Source of the DNA: Peteryoungia algae
GTDB taxonomy: Bacteria > Pseudomonadota > Alphaproteobacteria > Rhizobiales > Rhizobiaceae
Direction of reading: 5' to 3'
Length of the DNA: 64,000 nucleotides
Assembly: GCF_030369675.1 (NCBI RefSeq)
Contig: NZ_CP128477.1
Location: 868,001 to 932,000, forward strand
This document shows, in pieces, positions 36,289 to 44,461 of the stretch (positions are counted from its first letter, which is position 1; every line of letters begins with the position of its first letter). Both the position numbers and the translations under genes were made by a program. The notes below the pieces were generated by a model. It ran no database searches. It had not been told where the DNA came from and saw only the letters and a list, made by a program, of their open reading frames with translations.

Positions 36289-36417
36289 TCAGCCCTTTAC
36301 CGAGATGACAGGCATGCGCGGACGGCGCACTTCCCAGCGGGCAATCGTCTGGCTGTGCGGGGCACGGCTGTTCCAGGCAATGGCAAGTCTATTGCGGTTC
36401 TGCAGGATGTAGAGCAT
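36289..36417 (-). CDS. possible 42-residue small protein, unknown
   Basis: A short frame starting at ATG 36417 with AGGAAA about 8 bases upstream, ending TGA at 36289. The product begins MLYILQNRNRLAIAWNSR and ends with RRPRMPVISVKG; it is basic and has no clear membrane segment. Codon use is G/C-rich at third positions like neighbouring genes, which supports coding. No family was recognised. It lies antisense in the gap between the small-RNA candidate and cobQ. Confidence 0.35.
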   Translation of the reverse strand: MLYILQNRNRLAIAWNSRAPHSQTIARWEVRRPRMPVISVKG

Positions 36418-36655
36418 GGGTGTTTCCTAGATTGCCGCGCCTCTTCGAGCGCTGGTTTCGAGGCGCAGATAACCACTGATCTGCCCGCGCGCCAGAGCGT
36501 AAACCGTCACCATATGTCGCAAACGACAAACTGACGAAGAAAAGCCCGCGGCAGCCTGTCGCAGTGTCGCAATCGCGGAAACCTTCATGGCGGGATCGTG
36601 GCAAAACGAAGGAAAACAGGCGGCAAACCCCATGGCGGAAACAGGACAGGATGCG

Positions 36656-38116
36656 ATGACGCGAACGATCATGTTGCAGGGAACAGGGTCGGATGTCGGA
36701 AAAACGATACTCGTCGCAGGCCTTTGCCGGCTGGCATCGAATCGCGGCCAGAACGTCGCCCCCTTCAAGCCGCAGAACATGTCGAACAATGCCGCCGTCT
36801 CCGACGACGGGGGAGAGATCGGCCGGGCGCAGTGGCTGCAGGCGCTTGCCGCGCGCACCCCCTCGTCGGTGCATATGAATCCGGTCCTGCTGAAGCCCCA
36901 GAGCGAGACGGGCAGTCAGATCATCGTTCAGGGCAAGGTTTTCGGACAGGCGAGGGGGCGTGACTATCAGCGCCTCAAGCCTCAGCTCCTCGGAGCGGTC
37001 ATGGACAGTTTCGCAAGGGTCAGTGCGGGCAGGGACCTCGTAATTGTTGAAGGCGCCGGCTCACCGGCCGAGATCAACCTGCGGGCGGGCGATATCGCCA
37101 ATATGGGGTTTGCCACGCGCGCCGGAGTGCCTGTCGTTCTGGTCGGCGACATCGATCGGGGAGGAGTGATCGCTTCGCTCGTGGGAACCCACACGATCCT
37201 GCCCGACGAGGACCGCCATCAGATCTGCGGCTACATCATCAACAAGTTCCGTGGCGACGTCACCCTGTTCGACGAGGGCATTGCCGCGATCGGCGCTTTC
37301 ACGGGGTGGCCATGCCTCGGTGTCATCCCCTGGCTCAAGGCCGCCGGTCGGTTGCCGGCAGAGGATTCGGTGGTTCTGGAGCGACTGGTCAAGGGCAGCG
37401 GCGGTGCATTGAAGGTCGCCGTTCCCGTGTTGTCACGCATCGCCAATTTCGACGATCTCGATCCACTGGCCGCCGAACCCGAAGTCGACCTGGTCTTCGT
37501 CCGCGCCGGTGATCGCTTGCCCGCGGATGCAGGCCTCGTCGTCCTGCCGGGCTCGAAATCGACGATCGCCGATCTCGAGGAGTTTCGGTCGCATGGATGG
37601 GACCGCGACATTGCAATGCATGTCCGTCGGGGAGGCCGCGTGATCGGCATCTGTGGTGGATACCAGATGCTTGGCCGCAGCGTTGCCGATCCACTGGGAT
37701 TGGAAGGCCGGCCACGCACGGTCGAGGGACTGGGCCTGCTCGACGTCGAGACCGTGATGGCGGCAGAAAAGACGGTGCGCAACAGCAGGGCTCATTCACT
37801 CGAGCATGACGTGCCGCTGTCAGGCTATGAGATCCATCTCGGACTGACCGAAGGCCCCGACACGATCCGCGCCCCGATCGCAATCGACGGCCGGACCGAC
37901 GGAGCGGCCTCTGCCGATGGTCGGGTCACAGGTACCTATCTGCACGGCCTGTTTTCCAGTGACCCTTATCGCCACCGTCTGCTTTCGAGTTTCGGGATAG
38001 AGGGGGGAGGACGGAGCTATCGCGACATGGTCGACGAAGCGCTCGACGATCTGGCATTGGAACTTGAGCAACGCCTGTCGCGCGAATGGTTGCGCGAGCT
38101 GCTTGGCGGCGGATGA
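36656..38116 (+). CDS. cobQ: cobyric acid synthase
   Basis: A 486-residue amidotransferase that amidates four side chains of adenosylcobyrinic acid diamide in B12 synthesis. The N-terminal dethiobiotin-synthetase-like ATPase domain has GTGSDVGKT, followed by FKPQNMSNNAAVSDDG; the C-terminal class I glutaminase-like domain has the nucleophile in GICGGYQMLG and the late His in TYLHGLF. ATG 36656 (MTRTIMLQG) matches the usual family start with AGGACAGGA before it; in-frame ATGs at 36632 and 36587 are possible. No other cob gene is nearby, and no cobalamin riboswitch was found in front of it. Confidence 0.94.
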   Translation: MTRTIMLQGTGSDVGKTILVAGLCRLASNRGQNVAPFKPQNMSNNAAVSDDGGEIGRAQWLQALAARTPSSVHMNPVLLKPQSETGSQIIVQGKVFGQARGRDYQRLKPQLLGAVMDSFARVSAGRDLVIVEGAGSPAEINLRAGDIANMGFATRAGVPVVLVGDIDRGGVIASLVGTHTILPDEDRHQICGYIINKFRGDVTLFDEGIAAIGAFTGWPCLGVIPWLKAAGRLPAEDSVVLERLVKGSGGALKVAVPVLSRIANFDDLDPLAAEPEVDLVFVRAGDRLPADAGLVVLPGSKSTIADLEEFRSHGWDRDIAMHVRRGGRVIGICGGYQMLGRSVADPLGLEGRPRTVEGLGLLDVETVMAAEKTVRNSRAHSLEHDVPLSGYEIHLGLTEGPDTIRAPIAIDGRTDGAASADGRVTGTYLHGLFSSDPYRHRLLSSFGIEGGGRSYRDMVDEALDDLALELEQRLSREWLRELLGGG

Positions 38117-38148
38117 AATTCAGGCGCCTTCCCTGTGGTGTGGAAATG

Positions 38149-38274
38149 TCACGATTCTTTCGTCACATCCATGGGCGACGCCATGAGCTCGCCACCGCCC
38201 ATTGAATTGTTGGCATATTTGAAAGCGAGAATGCTGAGCACCGAGGCGACCAGCAGGACGAATATATATCGCAT
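38149..38274 (-). CDS. 41-residue single-pass membrane protein (paralogue A)
   Basis: A short gene with AGGAG nine bases before ATG 38274. The product has a short N-terminus (MR), one hydrophobic segment (about 3-18, YIFVLLVASVLSILAF), then a polar tail with KYANNS and ASP. It is clearly related to the next gene upstream (38410-38532): both share MR-start, SILA-x-K, NS-x-G and an ASP motif. A well-formed EcfG-type stress promoter is directly upstream. Function unknown; likely an inner-membrane stress peptide. Confidence 0.65.
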   Translation of the reverse strand: MRYIFVLLVASVLSILAFKYANNSMGGGELMASPMDVTKES

Positions 38275-38302
38275 TGTTTTTGGCTCCTGCCTGACCATCG
38301 AC

Positions 38303-38328
38303 AACGAGATTGCGGCAAAAGCAGTTCC
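38303..38328 (-). promoter_or_regulatory. EcfG (general stress sigma factor) type promoter
   Basis: On the minus strand GGAAC (38328-38324), 17 bases, CGTT (38306-38303). This fits the alphaproteobacterial EcfG/RpoE2 consensus GGAAC-N16-17-CGTT exactly. The transcript would begin near 38296, giving a leader of about 22 bases with AGGAG before ATG 38274. Confidence 0.6.
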
Positions 38329-38372
38329 AGCCGCACACCCTTTGAGGGTTCGCCGCTGCGGATGAATCTTAA

Positions 38373-38392
38373 CTGTTGCTGATCAGCAACAG
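38373..38392. repeat. perfect 20-bp palindrome between the two small genes
   Basis: CTGTTGCTGA followed directly by its complement TCAGCAACAG. It lies 18 bases after the stop of the upstream small gene and about 45 bp before the -35 of the EcfG-type promoter. It could be an operator or, as RNA, a hairpin ending the upstream gene, though the minus-strand bases that follow (TTAAGATTC) are not a good U-run. Confidence 0.6.
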
Positions 38393-38409
38393 ATTCGCTA
38401 ACGGATCCC

Positions 38410-38532
38410 TCAGCTGCTCGCCACCTCGGCCGGTGACGCTGTCAGGCGTCTGGACCCGAGCGAATTGTCCGAATGCTTGATCGCCAGAATGCTGAACACC
38501 GCCGCGATCATCAAGAATACCATTACGCGCAT
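38410..38532 (-). CDS. 40-residue single-pass membrane protein (paralogue B)
   Basis: ATG 38532 is preceded by GGGGG at 6-base spacing. The product has one hydrophobic segment (about 3-18, VMVFLMIAAVFSILAI), then KHSDNSLG and a tail with TASP. Residue by residue it aligns with the 38149-38274 product without gaps through residue 26, so the two are tandem paralogues. It lies 103 bases downstream of tRNA-Lys on the same strand with no terminator seen between, so it may be transcribed with the tRNA. Function unknown. Confidence 0.6.
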   Translation of the reverse strand: MRVMVFLMIAAVFSILAIKHSDNSLGSRRLTASPAEVASS

Positions 38533-38634
38533 GGGCTACCCCCTAGCCAGAGCCTGGCTCAGAATAGGACAGCCCGATTGGGGATCAGCTAAGCCGATCG
38601 TTACAATCCGAATGATCTCATGGAATTTTGAAAG

Positions 38635-38710
38635 TGGTGAGAGCGCAGGGGTTCGAACCCTGGACCTACTGATTAAAAGTCAGTTGCTCTACCGGCTGAG
38701 CTACGCTCTC
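38635..38710 (-). tRNA. tRNA-Lys (anticodon UUU)
   Basis: A 76-base cloverleaf including an encoded CCA. Acceptor GAGAGCG pairs with CGCTCTC; D stem GCTC/GAGC; anticodon arm ACTGA-CTTTTAA-TCAGT with anticodon TTT; T arm CAGGG-TTCGAAC-CCCTG; discriminator A. All arms pair fully. A strong sigma-70-type promoter is 37 bases upstream. Confidence 0.97.
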
Positions 38711-38746
38711 CCGTGCGGCTCTGGCGCCGCCTCAAGAAGTGCGCGG

Positions 38747-38775
38747 AACATAGGCAGGTGACCCCGACCGGTCAA
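38747..38775 (-). promoter_or_regulatory. promoter of tRNA-Lys
   Basis: On the minus strand TTGACC (-35, 38775-38770), a 17-base spacer and TATGTT (-10, 38752-38747). The transcript would start near 38740, about 30 bases before the tRNA 5' end. Confidence 0.7.
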
Positions 38776-38895
38776 CCGCAAAAATGCAGTTATGCGAGCA
38801 AAATGTAGCCCCGTTGTCGCAGCCTACGCAATGGTGATTGGCAAGCTGGGGTCGGCGGGATTAGGAAGGGCCCGGTTTGGGTTCCGGAGTTGATC

Positions 38896-39642
38896 GTGTC
38901 GATTGCCGATATTTCCTTTTTCAGCGCGCTTCTGGCCGGAGCCCTGTCCTTTCTGTCGCCTTGCGTGCTGCCGCTCGTGCCGCCCTATCTCTGCTACATG
39001 GCAGGGATTTCGGTCGACCAGTTCCGTGATGGTGAGCAGGCGGAAAACGCGGCCGCTCGGCGGACCGTGCTGCTGACGTCGCTTGTATTCACCCTGGGAT
39101 TCGCCACGGTCTTCGTCTCGCTGGGGGCGGGGGCGTCGACCATCGGCGGGCTGCTGCGCCAGCACATGGACCTCCTCTCCAAGATCGGCGGCGCCATCAT
39201 CATCGTCATGGGCCTCAATTTTCTCGGTGTCTTCCGCCTCGGATTGCTGTCGTCGGAATACCGATTCGCCGGCGGCGGCAAGCCGGCCACCCTGTCGGGC
39301 GCCTATGTCATGGGACTCGCCTTCGCCTTCGGCTGGACGCCCTGCATCGGTCCCGTGCTCGGTGCGATCCTCGGCGTGGCCGCGTCGAAGGAAACCGTCG
39401 GCGACGGCGCGCTTTTGCTTGCCGTCTATTCGCTGGGTCTTGCCGTTCCCTTCTGGATCGCTGCCGGCTTTTCCGGCGCCTTCATGCGCTTCCTGACGCG
39501 CTTCCGTCGACATCTCGGCGTGGTGGAGAAGGCGATGGGCACCCTTCTGGTGCTCACCGGCCTCGCTTTCATCTTCGGCTATGTTTCCGACATGGCGATC
39601 TGGTTTCAGCAGACCTTTCCAATCCTCTCGCAAATCGGCTAA
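38896..39642 (+). CDS. ccdA: cytochrome c biogenesis protein CcdA
   Basis: A 248-residue membrane protein with six predicted membrane segments that carries reducing power from cytoplasmic thioredoxin to the periplasm for cytochrome c maturation. The two redox cysteines are in SPCVLPLVPPYLCYMAG and GWTPCIGP, the DsbD/CcdA core pattern. GTG 38896 is chosen because CCGGAG lies 6 bases upstream; TTG 38890 would sit on it. It is followed 42 bases later by an AEC permease gene on the same strand. Confidence 0.93.
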   Translation: MSIADISFFSALLAGALSFLSPCVLPLVPPYLCYMAGISVDQFRDGEQAENAAARRTVLLTSLVFTLGFATVFVSLGAGASTIGGLLRQHMDLLSKIGGAIIIVMGLNFLGVFRLGLLSSEYRFAGGGKPATLSGAYVMGLAFAFGWTPCIGPVLGAILGVAASKETVGDGALLLAVYSLGLAVPFWIAAGFSGAFMRFLTRFRRHLGVVEKAMGTLLVLTGLAFIFGYVSDMAIWFQQTFPILSQIG

Positions 39643-39684
39643 GTGCGGATCAGGCGCAGATGCGCGTTCTGAGGGAGAGAGCCC

Positions 39685-40647
39685 ATGGCGGATATCGTCG
39701 CACTGGTATTGCCGTTTTTCGGCCTGATCCTGATCGGCTACGTGTCCGGCAAGCTCGGTGACCATTCCTCCCAGGCGCTGGGCTGGCTGAATTTCTTCGT
39801 CATCTACGTCTCGCTGCCGGCGCTGTTCTTCAAGCTGGTGTCGCGCACGCCGATTGAAGAGCTGACACGCATCGACTTCATCGCCGCCTGCCTTGCCGCA
39901 ACCTATTCCATCTTTGTGCTGGTGTTCGTGATCGGCCGCTATGTTCGCGGTAACAATATCGCCGAATCGACCGTCCAGGCGCTGGCCGGAGCATATGGCA
40001 ATATCGGCTACATGGGGCCTGGCCTTTCGCTCCTGGCATTCGGGGAGAAGGCGGCTGTTCCGGTTGCGTTGGTCTTCTGTTTCGAAAACGCGGTCCATTT
40101 CATGGTCGCTCCCGCCATGATGGCCTTTGCCGGAGGTGACAAGCGGCCGCCCGCCCAACTGGCGCTCGATGTCGTCCGCAAGATCCTGACGCATCCCTTC
40201 ATCATTGCCACTCTTGTCGGCTTCCTGGCAGCAGCCCTTGCTTTCGAGCCACCGCTCGCGCTTCAGCGCCTGATCGATTATCTCGCCCAGGCGGCCGCCC
40301 CTTGTGCGCTTTTTGCAATGGGCGTGACTTTGGCACTGCGCCCGTTGAAACGCATCCCGGTCGAGATCGGCTATATCGTGCCGATCAAGCTCGTCCTTCA
40401 CCCGATCCTGGTCTATGTCGTCCTGAGTTTCGTCGGAAATTTCGACCCGCTCTGGGTCTATACGGCCGTCTTGCTCGCCTCGCTGCCGACGGCCACCAAT
40501 GTCTTCGTCATCGGCCAGCAATATGGCGTCTGGCAGGAACGGGCCTCCGCCACCATCCTCGTCACGACAGTCATCTCGGTCGTTTCGGTTTCGGCGCTGC
40601 TGTTCGCAATCACCAGTGGCGTGTTACCGCCCGACCTTTTTCCGTAA
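39685..40647 (+). CDS. AEC-family (auxin efflux carrier-like) permease
   Basis: A 320-residue inner-membrane carrier with about ten hydrophobic segments, typical of the AEC family (SLPALFFKLVSRTPI near residue 35, GAYGNIGYMGPGL near 105, and LASLPTATNVFVIGQQYG near 275). Bacterial members export or import organic acids such as malate or malonate; the substrate cannot be read from sequence. ATG 39685 has GAGGGAGAGAG upstream. Its last 24 bases overlap the convergent hydroxylase gene. Confidence 0.9.
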   Translation: MADIVALVLPFFGLILIGYVSGKLGDHSSQALGWLNFFVIYVSLPALFFKLVSRTPIEELTRIDFIAACLAATYSIFVLVFVIGRYVRGNNIAESTVQALAGAYGNIGYMGPGLSLLAFGEKAAVPVALVFCFENAVHFMVAPAMMAFAGGDKRPPAQLALDVVRKILTHPFIIATLVGFLAAALAFEPPLALQRLIDYLAQAAAPCALFAMGVTLALRPLKRIPVEIGYIVPIKLVLHPILVYVVLSFVGNFDPLWVYTAVLLASLPTATNVFVIGQQYGVWQERASATILVTTVISVVSVSALLFAITSGVLPPDLFP

Positions 40648-41829
40648 CAGCGACGGCAGGCTCCTCAGGCTCCGCCCGGGGGCCACGCCTTCCTGCATGA
40701 TGAGATTGCGCAAGGGCGCCACGCTTGCGAGCACTTGCAGCCCGGCAGCCCTCAGCATTTGAACCGGAAGCAGGTCTGACAACAGCGAACGGTTGAGCAG
40801 GTCGACGCTTGCCGTTCGGCTGGCGATGTCGAGCCGGCGCTTGCGGTCGAACCGGTCACCGCAGTCAGGCGCGATGGGTCCCGAATTATGGTCGGCGAGG
40901 ATGTCCTCGAGCGCCGCAATATCGCGCAGACTGAGGTTGAGCCCCTGCGCCCCGATCGGCGGGAAGGCGTGGCCGGCTTCGCCGACGAAGGCTACGCGCC
41001 CCTTGCCGAAGCGCGTGGCGGTCATGCCCGAGAGCGGCCATGCCTGCACGCCGTCTTCCACCGTCACCTGACCGAGCATGGACTGCATGCGCGCTTCGAC
41101 TTCGCCCGAGAGCTGCTCGACAGGGAGCGCCGTGAGACGCTCGGCCTCCTGCGGCGTCACCACCCAGACGAGGCTCGATCTCAGGCCGGGCAGGGGCACT
41201 TGGGTAAACGGACCCGATTCCGTGTGGAATTCGGTCGATATGTTCTGGTGCGGCAGCGTGTGGGTGAGGTTCATCACGACCGCGGTCTGCGGATAGGACC
41301 ATGTCTTCACGCCGACGCCGGCGCTTTCACGCGTATTGGAGCGTCGTCCATCCGCACCGATCGCAAAGGCGGCCGTGATCGCATCCTCGCCGCTCAGCTC
41401 GATCTTCACGCCATCCGTGCCGATTTGAATGGTGTCCGCCGCGCATGTCTTGCGGGTGATCAACGGCTCTGTTGAAACAGCCCTCGACAGTGTCTCGAGC
41501 AAAGCCGAATTGGGAATGTTGTAGCCGAAGGCCTCGAGCCCGATCTCCGCGCTGCGGAAGGCAACGGTCGGCGCGCGCAAAAGCCGTTGTGTGCCGTCGA
41601 TGATCTGCATCACCGCAAGCGGGGCGGCCCTGGCCTTCAGGTCCTGCCAGAGGCCGAGGCGCCCCATCATCGACAGGGACTGTTCCATCAGGGCCGTGGT
41701 CCGCCGATCGGAGGCATCCGGCTCAGGCCCCACCAGCACGACGCGACGCCCGCCCCGCGCCATGGCAATGGCGGCGATCTGGCCGGCCGGACCGGCACCG
41801 ATCACGGCAATGTCGTATTCGTGGCTCAT
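40624..41829 (-). CDS. UbiH/Coq6-family FAD hydroxylase
   Basis: A 401-residue flavoprotein monooxygenase. FAD motif GAGPAGQIAAIAMAR at residue 11 and the second FAD motif FVGEAGHAFPPIGAQGLN near 285. This is the UbiH/UbiF/UbiI/Coq6 group that hydroxylates ubiquinone precursors. Which ring position is acted on cannot be told from sequence; alphaproteobacteria often have a single broad enzyme (UbiL or UbiM types). It is convergent with the AEC gene and divergent from pcs. Confidence 0.87.
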   Translation of the reverse strand: MSHEYDIAVIGAGPAGQIAAIAMARGGRRVVLVGPEPDASDRRTTALMEQSLSMMGRLGLWQDLKARAAPLAVMQIIDGTQRLLRAPTVAFRSAEIGLEAFGYNIPNSALLETLSRAVSTEPLITRKTCAADTIQIGTDGVKIELSGEDAITAAFAIGADGRRSNTRESAGVGVKTWSYPQTAVVMNLTHTLPHQNISTEFHTESGPFTQVPLPGLRSSLVWVVTPQEAERLTALPVEQLSGEVEARMQSMLGQVTVEDGVQAWPLSGMTATRFGKGRVAFVGEAGHAFPPIGAQGLNLSLRDIAALEDILADHNSGPIAPDCGDRFDRKRRLDIASRTASVDLLNRSLLSDLLPVQMLRAAGLQVLASVAPLRNLIMQEGVAPGRSLRSLPSLLRKKVGR

Positions 41830-42019
41830 GGTCAGAATTCCTGATTGGCGATGTCACCAGGATATCTAGAACTGCGCCGCCATAAAATCCATGGGCCCAT
41901 TTGGCGCAGATGGCCGGACATGCGTTGGCGATTTGCGGGCATATTCTGCCTCTCGTGTTGCAAACACCGCCATTTCATCCGATACCGGTTCCTCCGTAGT
42001 GCCGCCGACTGGAGCAGGG

Positions 42020-42748
42020 ATGAAGATCTTCAATTACAAGCGGGTACCCTATGCCGAGATCCGTGCCTTCTCGGTCCATATCCTGACCGCTTCCGGATCC
42101 TTCCTGGCCTTTCTCGGCGTCGTTGCGGCAGCCGAACATCGTTTTGTCGACATGTTCTGGTGGCTCGGCCTCGCGCTTGCCGTCGATGGCATCGATGGCC
42201 CGATCGCCCGCAAGGTGCGCGTCAAGGAAGTCCTGCCCAACTGGTCCGGCGACACGCTCGACAACATCATCGATTATGTCACATACGTGCTTCTGCCGGC
42301 CTTCGCGCTCTATCAGAGCGGCATGATCGGCGAGCCCTGGTCCTTTGTCGCCGCCGGTCTGATCGTGGTGTCCAGCGCCATCTATTATGCCGACATGGGC
42401 ATGAAAACGGACGAATACTTTTTCTCCGGCTTCCCGGTCGTCTGGAACATGCTGATCTTCACGCTCTTCGTGATCGACGCCAGCGCCACAACGGCCTTGT
42501 TCGCCGTCCTCGTTTCCGTCGTCCTGACATTCCTGCCGATCAGTTTTCTGCACCCGGTCCGCGTCAAGCGGCTGCGCACGCTCAACCTTGCCGTATTCTT
42601 CCTCTGGTGCGGGTTCGGTGGCTATGCGCTCCTCCTGCATTTCAATTCACCGCCATGGGTCGTGACCGGCATGGTCTTGAGCGGAATCTACCTCTACGTG
42701 ATCGGCGGCGTGCTGCAGTTTTTTCCCGGACTTGGGCGCCGCAACTGA
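42020..42748 (+). CDS. pcs: phosphatidylcholine synthase
   Basis: A 242-residue integral membrane enzyme that condenses choline directly with CDP-diacylglycerol, a route typical of rhizobia, agrobacteria and brucellae. The CDP-alcohol phosphotransferase motif DG-x2-AR-x8-G-x3-D-x3-D is complete (DGIDGPIARKV ... SGDTLDNIID). About eight membrane segments. ATG 42020 (MKIFNYKRVPYAEIRAFSVH) gives the expected N-terminus, behind GGAGCAGGG; earlier in-frame starts give non-conserved sequence. Its choline can come from ChoXWV encoded about 7 kb away. Confidence 0.94.
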   Translation: MKIFNYKRVPYAEIRAFSVHILTASGSFLAFLGVVAAAEHRFVDMFWWLGLALAVDGIDGPIARKVRVKEVLPNWSGDTLDNIIDYVTYVLLPAFALYQSGMIGEPWSFVAAGLIVVSSAIYYADMGMKTDEYFFSGFPVVWNMLIFTLFVIDASATTALFAVLVSVVLTFLPISFLHPVRVKRLRTLNLAVFFLWCGFGGYALLLHFNSPPWVVTGMVLSGIYLYVIGGVLQFFPGLGRRN

Positions 42749-42886
42749 CATCGGACCGAATGCGTCTGGGCAAAAACCAAAAAAACTGTTGCCTATATAT
42801 TGTGCGCTGCCGCAAACCGGTTATGAATTGAGCGATGGACTGGGCGCAAGACCTGGCCGGGACGCATGAGAGTGCAAGGGGGACCT

Positions 42887-44461
42887 GTGCCGCAACAATC
42901 GCCAGAGGGTGACAAGCCGCTATTGACCGTGCGGGGCCTCACGAAGCTGTTCGGCAGTTTCAAGGCCTGCGACGGCATCGATCTCGATGTCGGCCATGGC
43001 GAGATCCATGCGCTTCTCGGCGAGAACGGCGCGGGCAAGTCGACCCTCGTCAAGATGCTCTTCGGCATCCTCGCGCCGTCCGCCGGCACGATTGGCTGGG
43101 AAGGGCTTGATCGGGAGATCGCCAATCCGGCCGCGGCGCGGCACCTCGGTATCGGCATGGTATTCCAGCATTTTTCGCTGTTCGAGGCGTTGACCGTCGC
43201 CGAGAACATTGCGCTCTCGCTCGACGAGAAGATCTCGATTTCCGATCTCGCGGAAAAGGCGGCGGAGTTGTCGGTCGCTTACGGTTTGCCGCTCGACCCC
43301 TACGCTCATGTGGCCGATCTCTCCGTCGGCGAGCGCCAGCGCATCGAGATCGTTCGGGCGCTGTTGCAAAACCCGAAACTGATCATCCTCGACGAGCCGA
43401 CTTCGGTCCTGACGCCGCAAGAGGCAGACAAGCTCTTCGAGACACTGTTCAAGCTGAAGGCGGAAGGACGCTCGGTTCTTTATATCAGCCACCGCCTGGA
43501 AGAAGTGCAGCGCATCTGTGATCGCGCCACGGTGCTTCGCCACGGCAAGGTGACGGGCACCTGTGATCCGCGCCAGGAAACGCCGGCTTCGCTTGCCCGC
43601 ATGATGGTCGGCGCCGATGTGGCTGGCGTCGAAAAGGCGGAACCACCCTCGGACGGCGCCGTCCAGCTTCAGGTGATGGATCTCTCCGTCAGCCCGCGCA
43701 CGCCATTTGCGATGCCATTGAAGAACGTCTCTATCACGGTGAAGGCAGGCGAGATCCTCGCCATTGCAGGTGTCGCCGGCAACGGGCAAAGCGAGTTGTT
43801 CGATGCCTTGTCCGGCGAATACGCGGTGGAGAACCCTGACGCGATCCGCCTGCGCGGCAAGTCGGTTGGACGTCTCGGCATCAATGAGCGCCGCCTGCTC
43901 GGCGCGGGCTTCGTCCCCGAGGAGCGCCATGGCCATGCGGCGATCCCGGCGATGAGCCTTTCGGAAAACCTCTTTCTTTCACGCAATGCCTCCGATCGCT
44001 CGGCCTATCTCTCGGGCGGCAGGATCGGCCTGATCCGCCACGGCCTCGTTCAGCAGGCGGCGCGGCGGATCTCGGAGATGATGGATGTGCGCAAGAGCGG
44101 CGACGATCCGGCAGCGGGCTCGCTCTCGGGCGGCAACCTGCAGAAATTCATCGTCGGCCGTGAACTCGATCGCCAGCCCTCCGTTCTCGTGGTCAATCAG
44201 CCGACCTGGGGCGTCGATGCCGGGGCTGCAAGCCGTATCCGCCAGGCACTTGTCGATCTTGCCAAGGCGGGTTCGGCGGTCGTCGTGATCAGCCAGGATC
44301 TCGATGAAATCTTCGAGGTCGCGACCGCAATCGCGGCCATCTCCGAAGGCAAGCTCTCGGATGCCTATCCGGCCTCGACCATGACCCGAGAGCGCATCGG
44401 CATCCTGATGGGAGGCGTTCATGGTCTCCAGACTGCCCCGGAGGCCGCCCATGCGCATTGA
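42887..44461 (+). CDS. nucleoside-type ABC importer, double ATP-binding protein
   Basis: A 524-residue ATPase with two ABC modules, as in the BmpA/YufO/NupO nucleoside importers. The first module has Walker A GENGAGKS, signature LSVGERQRIEIVRAL and Walker B LIILDEPTSVL; the second has a degenerate Walker A (GVAGNGQS), signature LSGGNLQKFIVGREL and VNQPTWGVD in place of a normal Walker B, which is normal for this subfamily. GTG 42887 has AGGGGG upstream; ATG 42866 is an alternative. It overlaps the next permease gene by 11 bases and heads a four-gene operon. Confidence 0.92.
   Translation: MPQQSPEGDKPLLTVRGLTKLFGSFKACDGIDLDVGHGEIHALLGENGAGKSTLVKMLFGILAPSAGTIGWEGLDREIANPAAARHLGIGMVFQHFSLFEALTVAENIALSLDEKISISDLAEKAAELSVAYGLPLDPYAHVADLSVGERQRIEIVRALLQNPKLIILDEPTSVLTPQEADKLFETLFKLKAEGRSVLYISHRLEEVQRICDRATVLRHGKVTGTCDPRQETPASLARMMVGADVAGVEKAEPPSDGAVQLQVMDLSVSPRTPFAMPLKNVSITVKAGEILAIAGVAGNGQSELFDALSGEYAVENPDAIRLRGKSVGRLGINERRLLGAGFVPEERHGHAAIPAMSLSENLFLSRNASDRSAYLSGGRIGLIRHGLVQQAARRISEMMDVRKSGDDPAAGSLSGGNLQKFIVGRELDRQPSVLVVNQPTWGVDAGAASRIRQALVDLAKAGSAVVVISQDLDEIFEVATAIAAISEGKLSDAYPASTMTRERIGILMGGVHGLQTAPEAAHAH

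Noticed and set aside
36224..36655. Possible cobalamin riboswitch before cobQ
   Set aside because: No B12-box-like sequence (GCCACTG) or surrounding conserved core was found in the upstream region on the plus strand.
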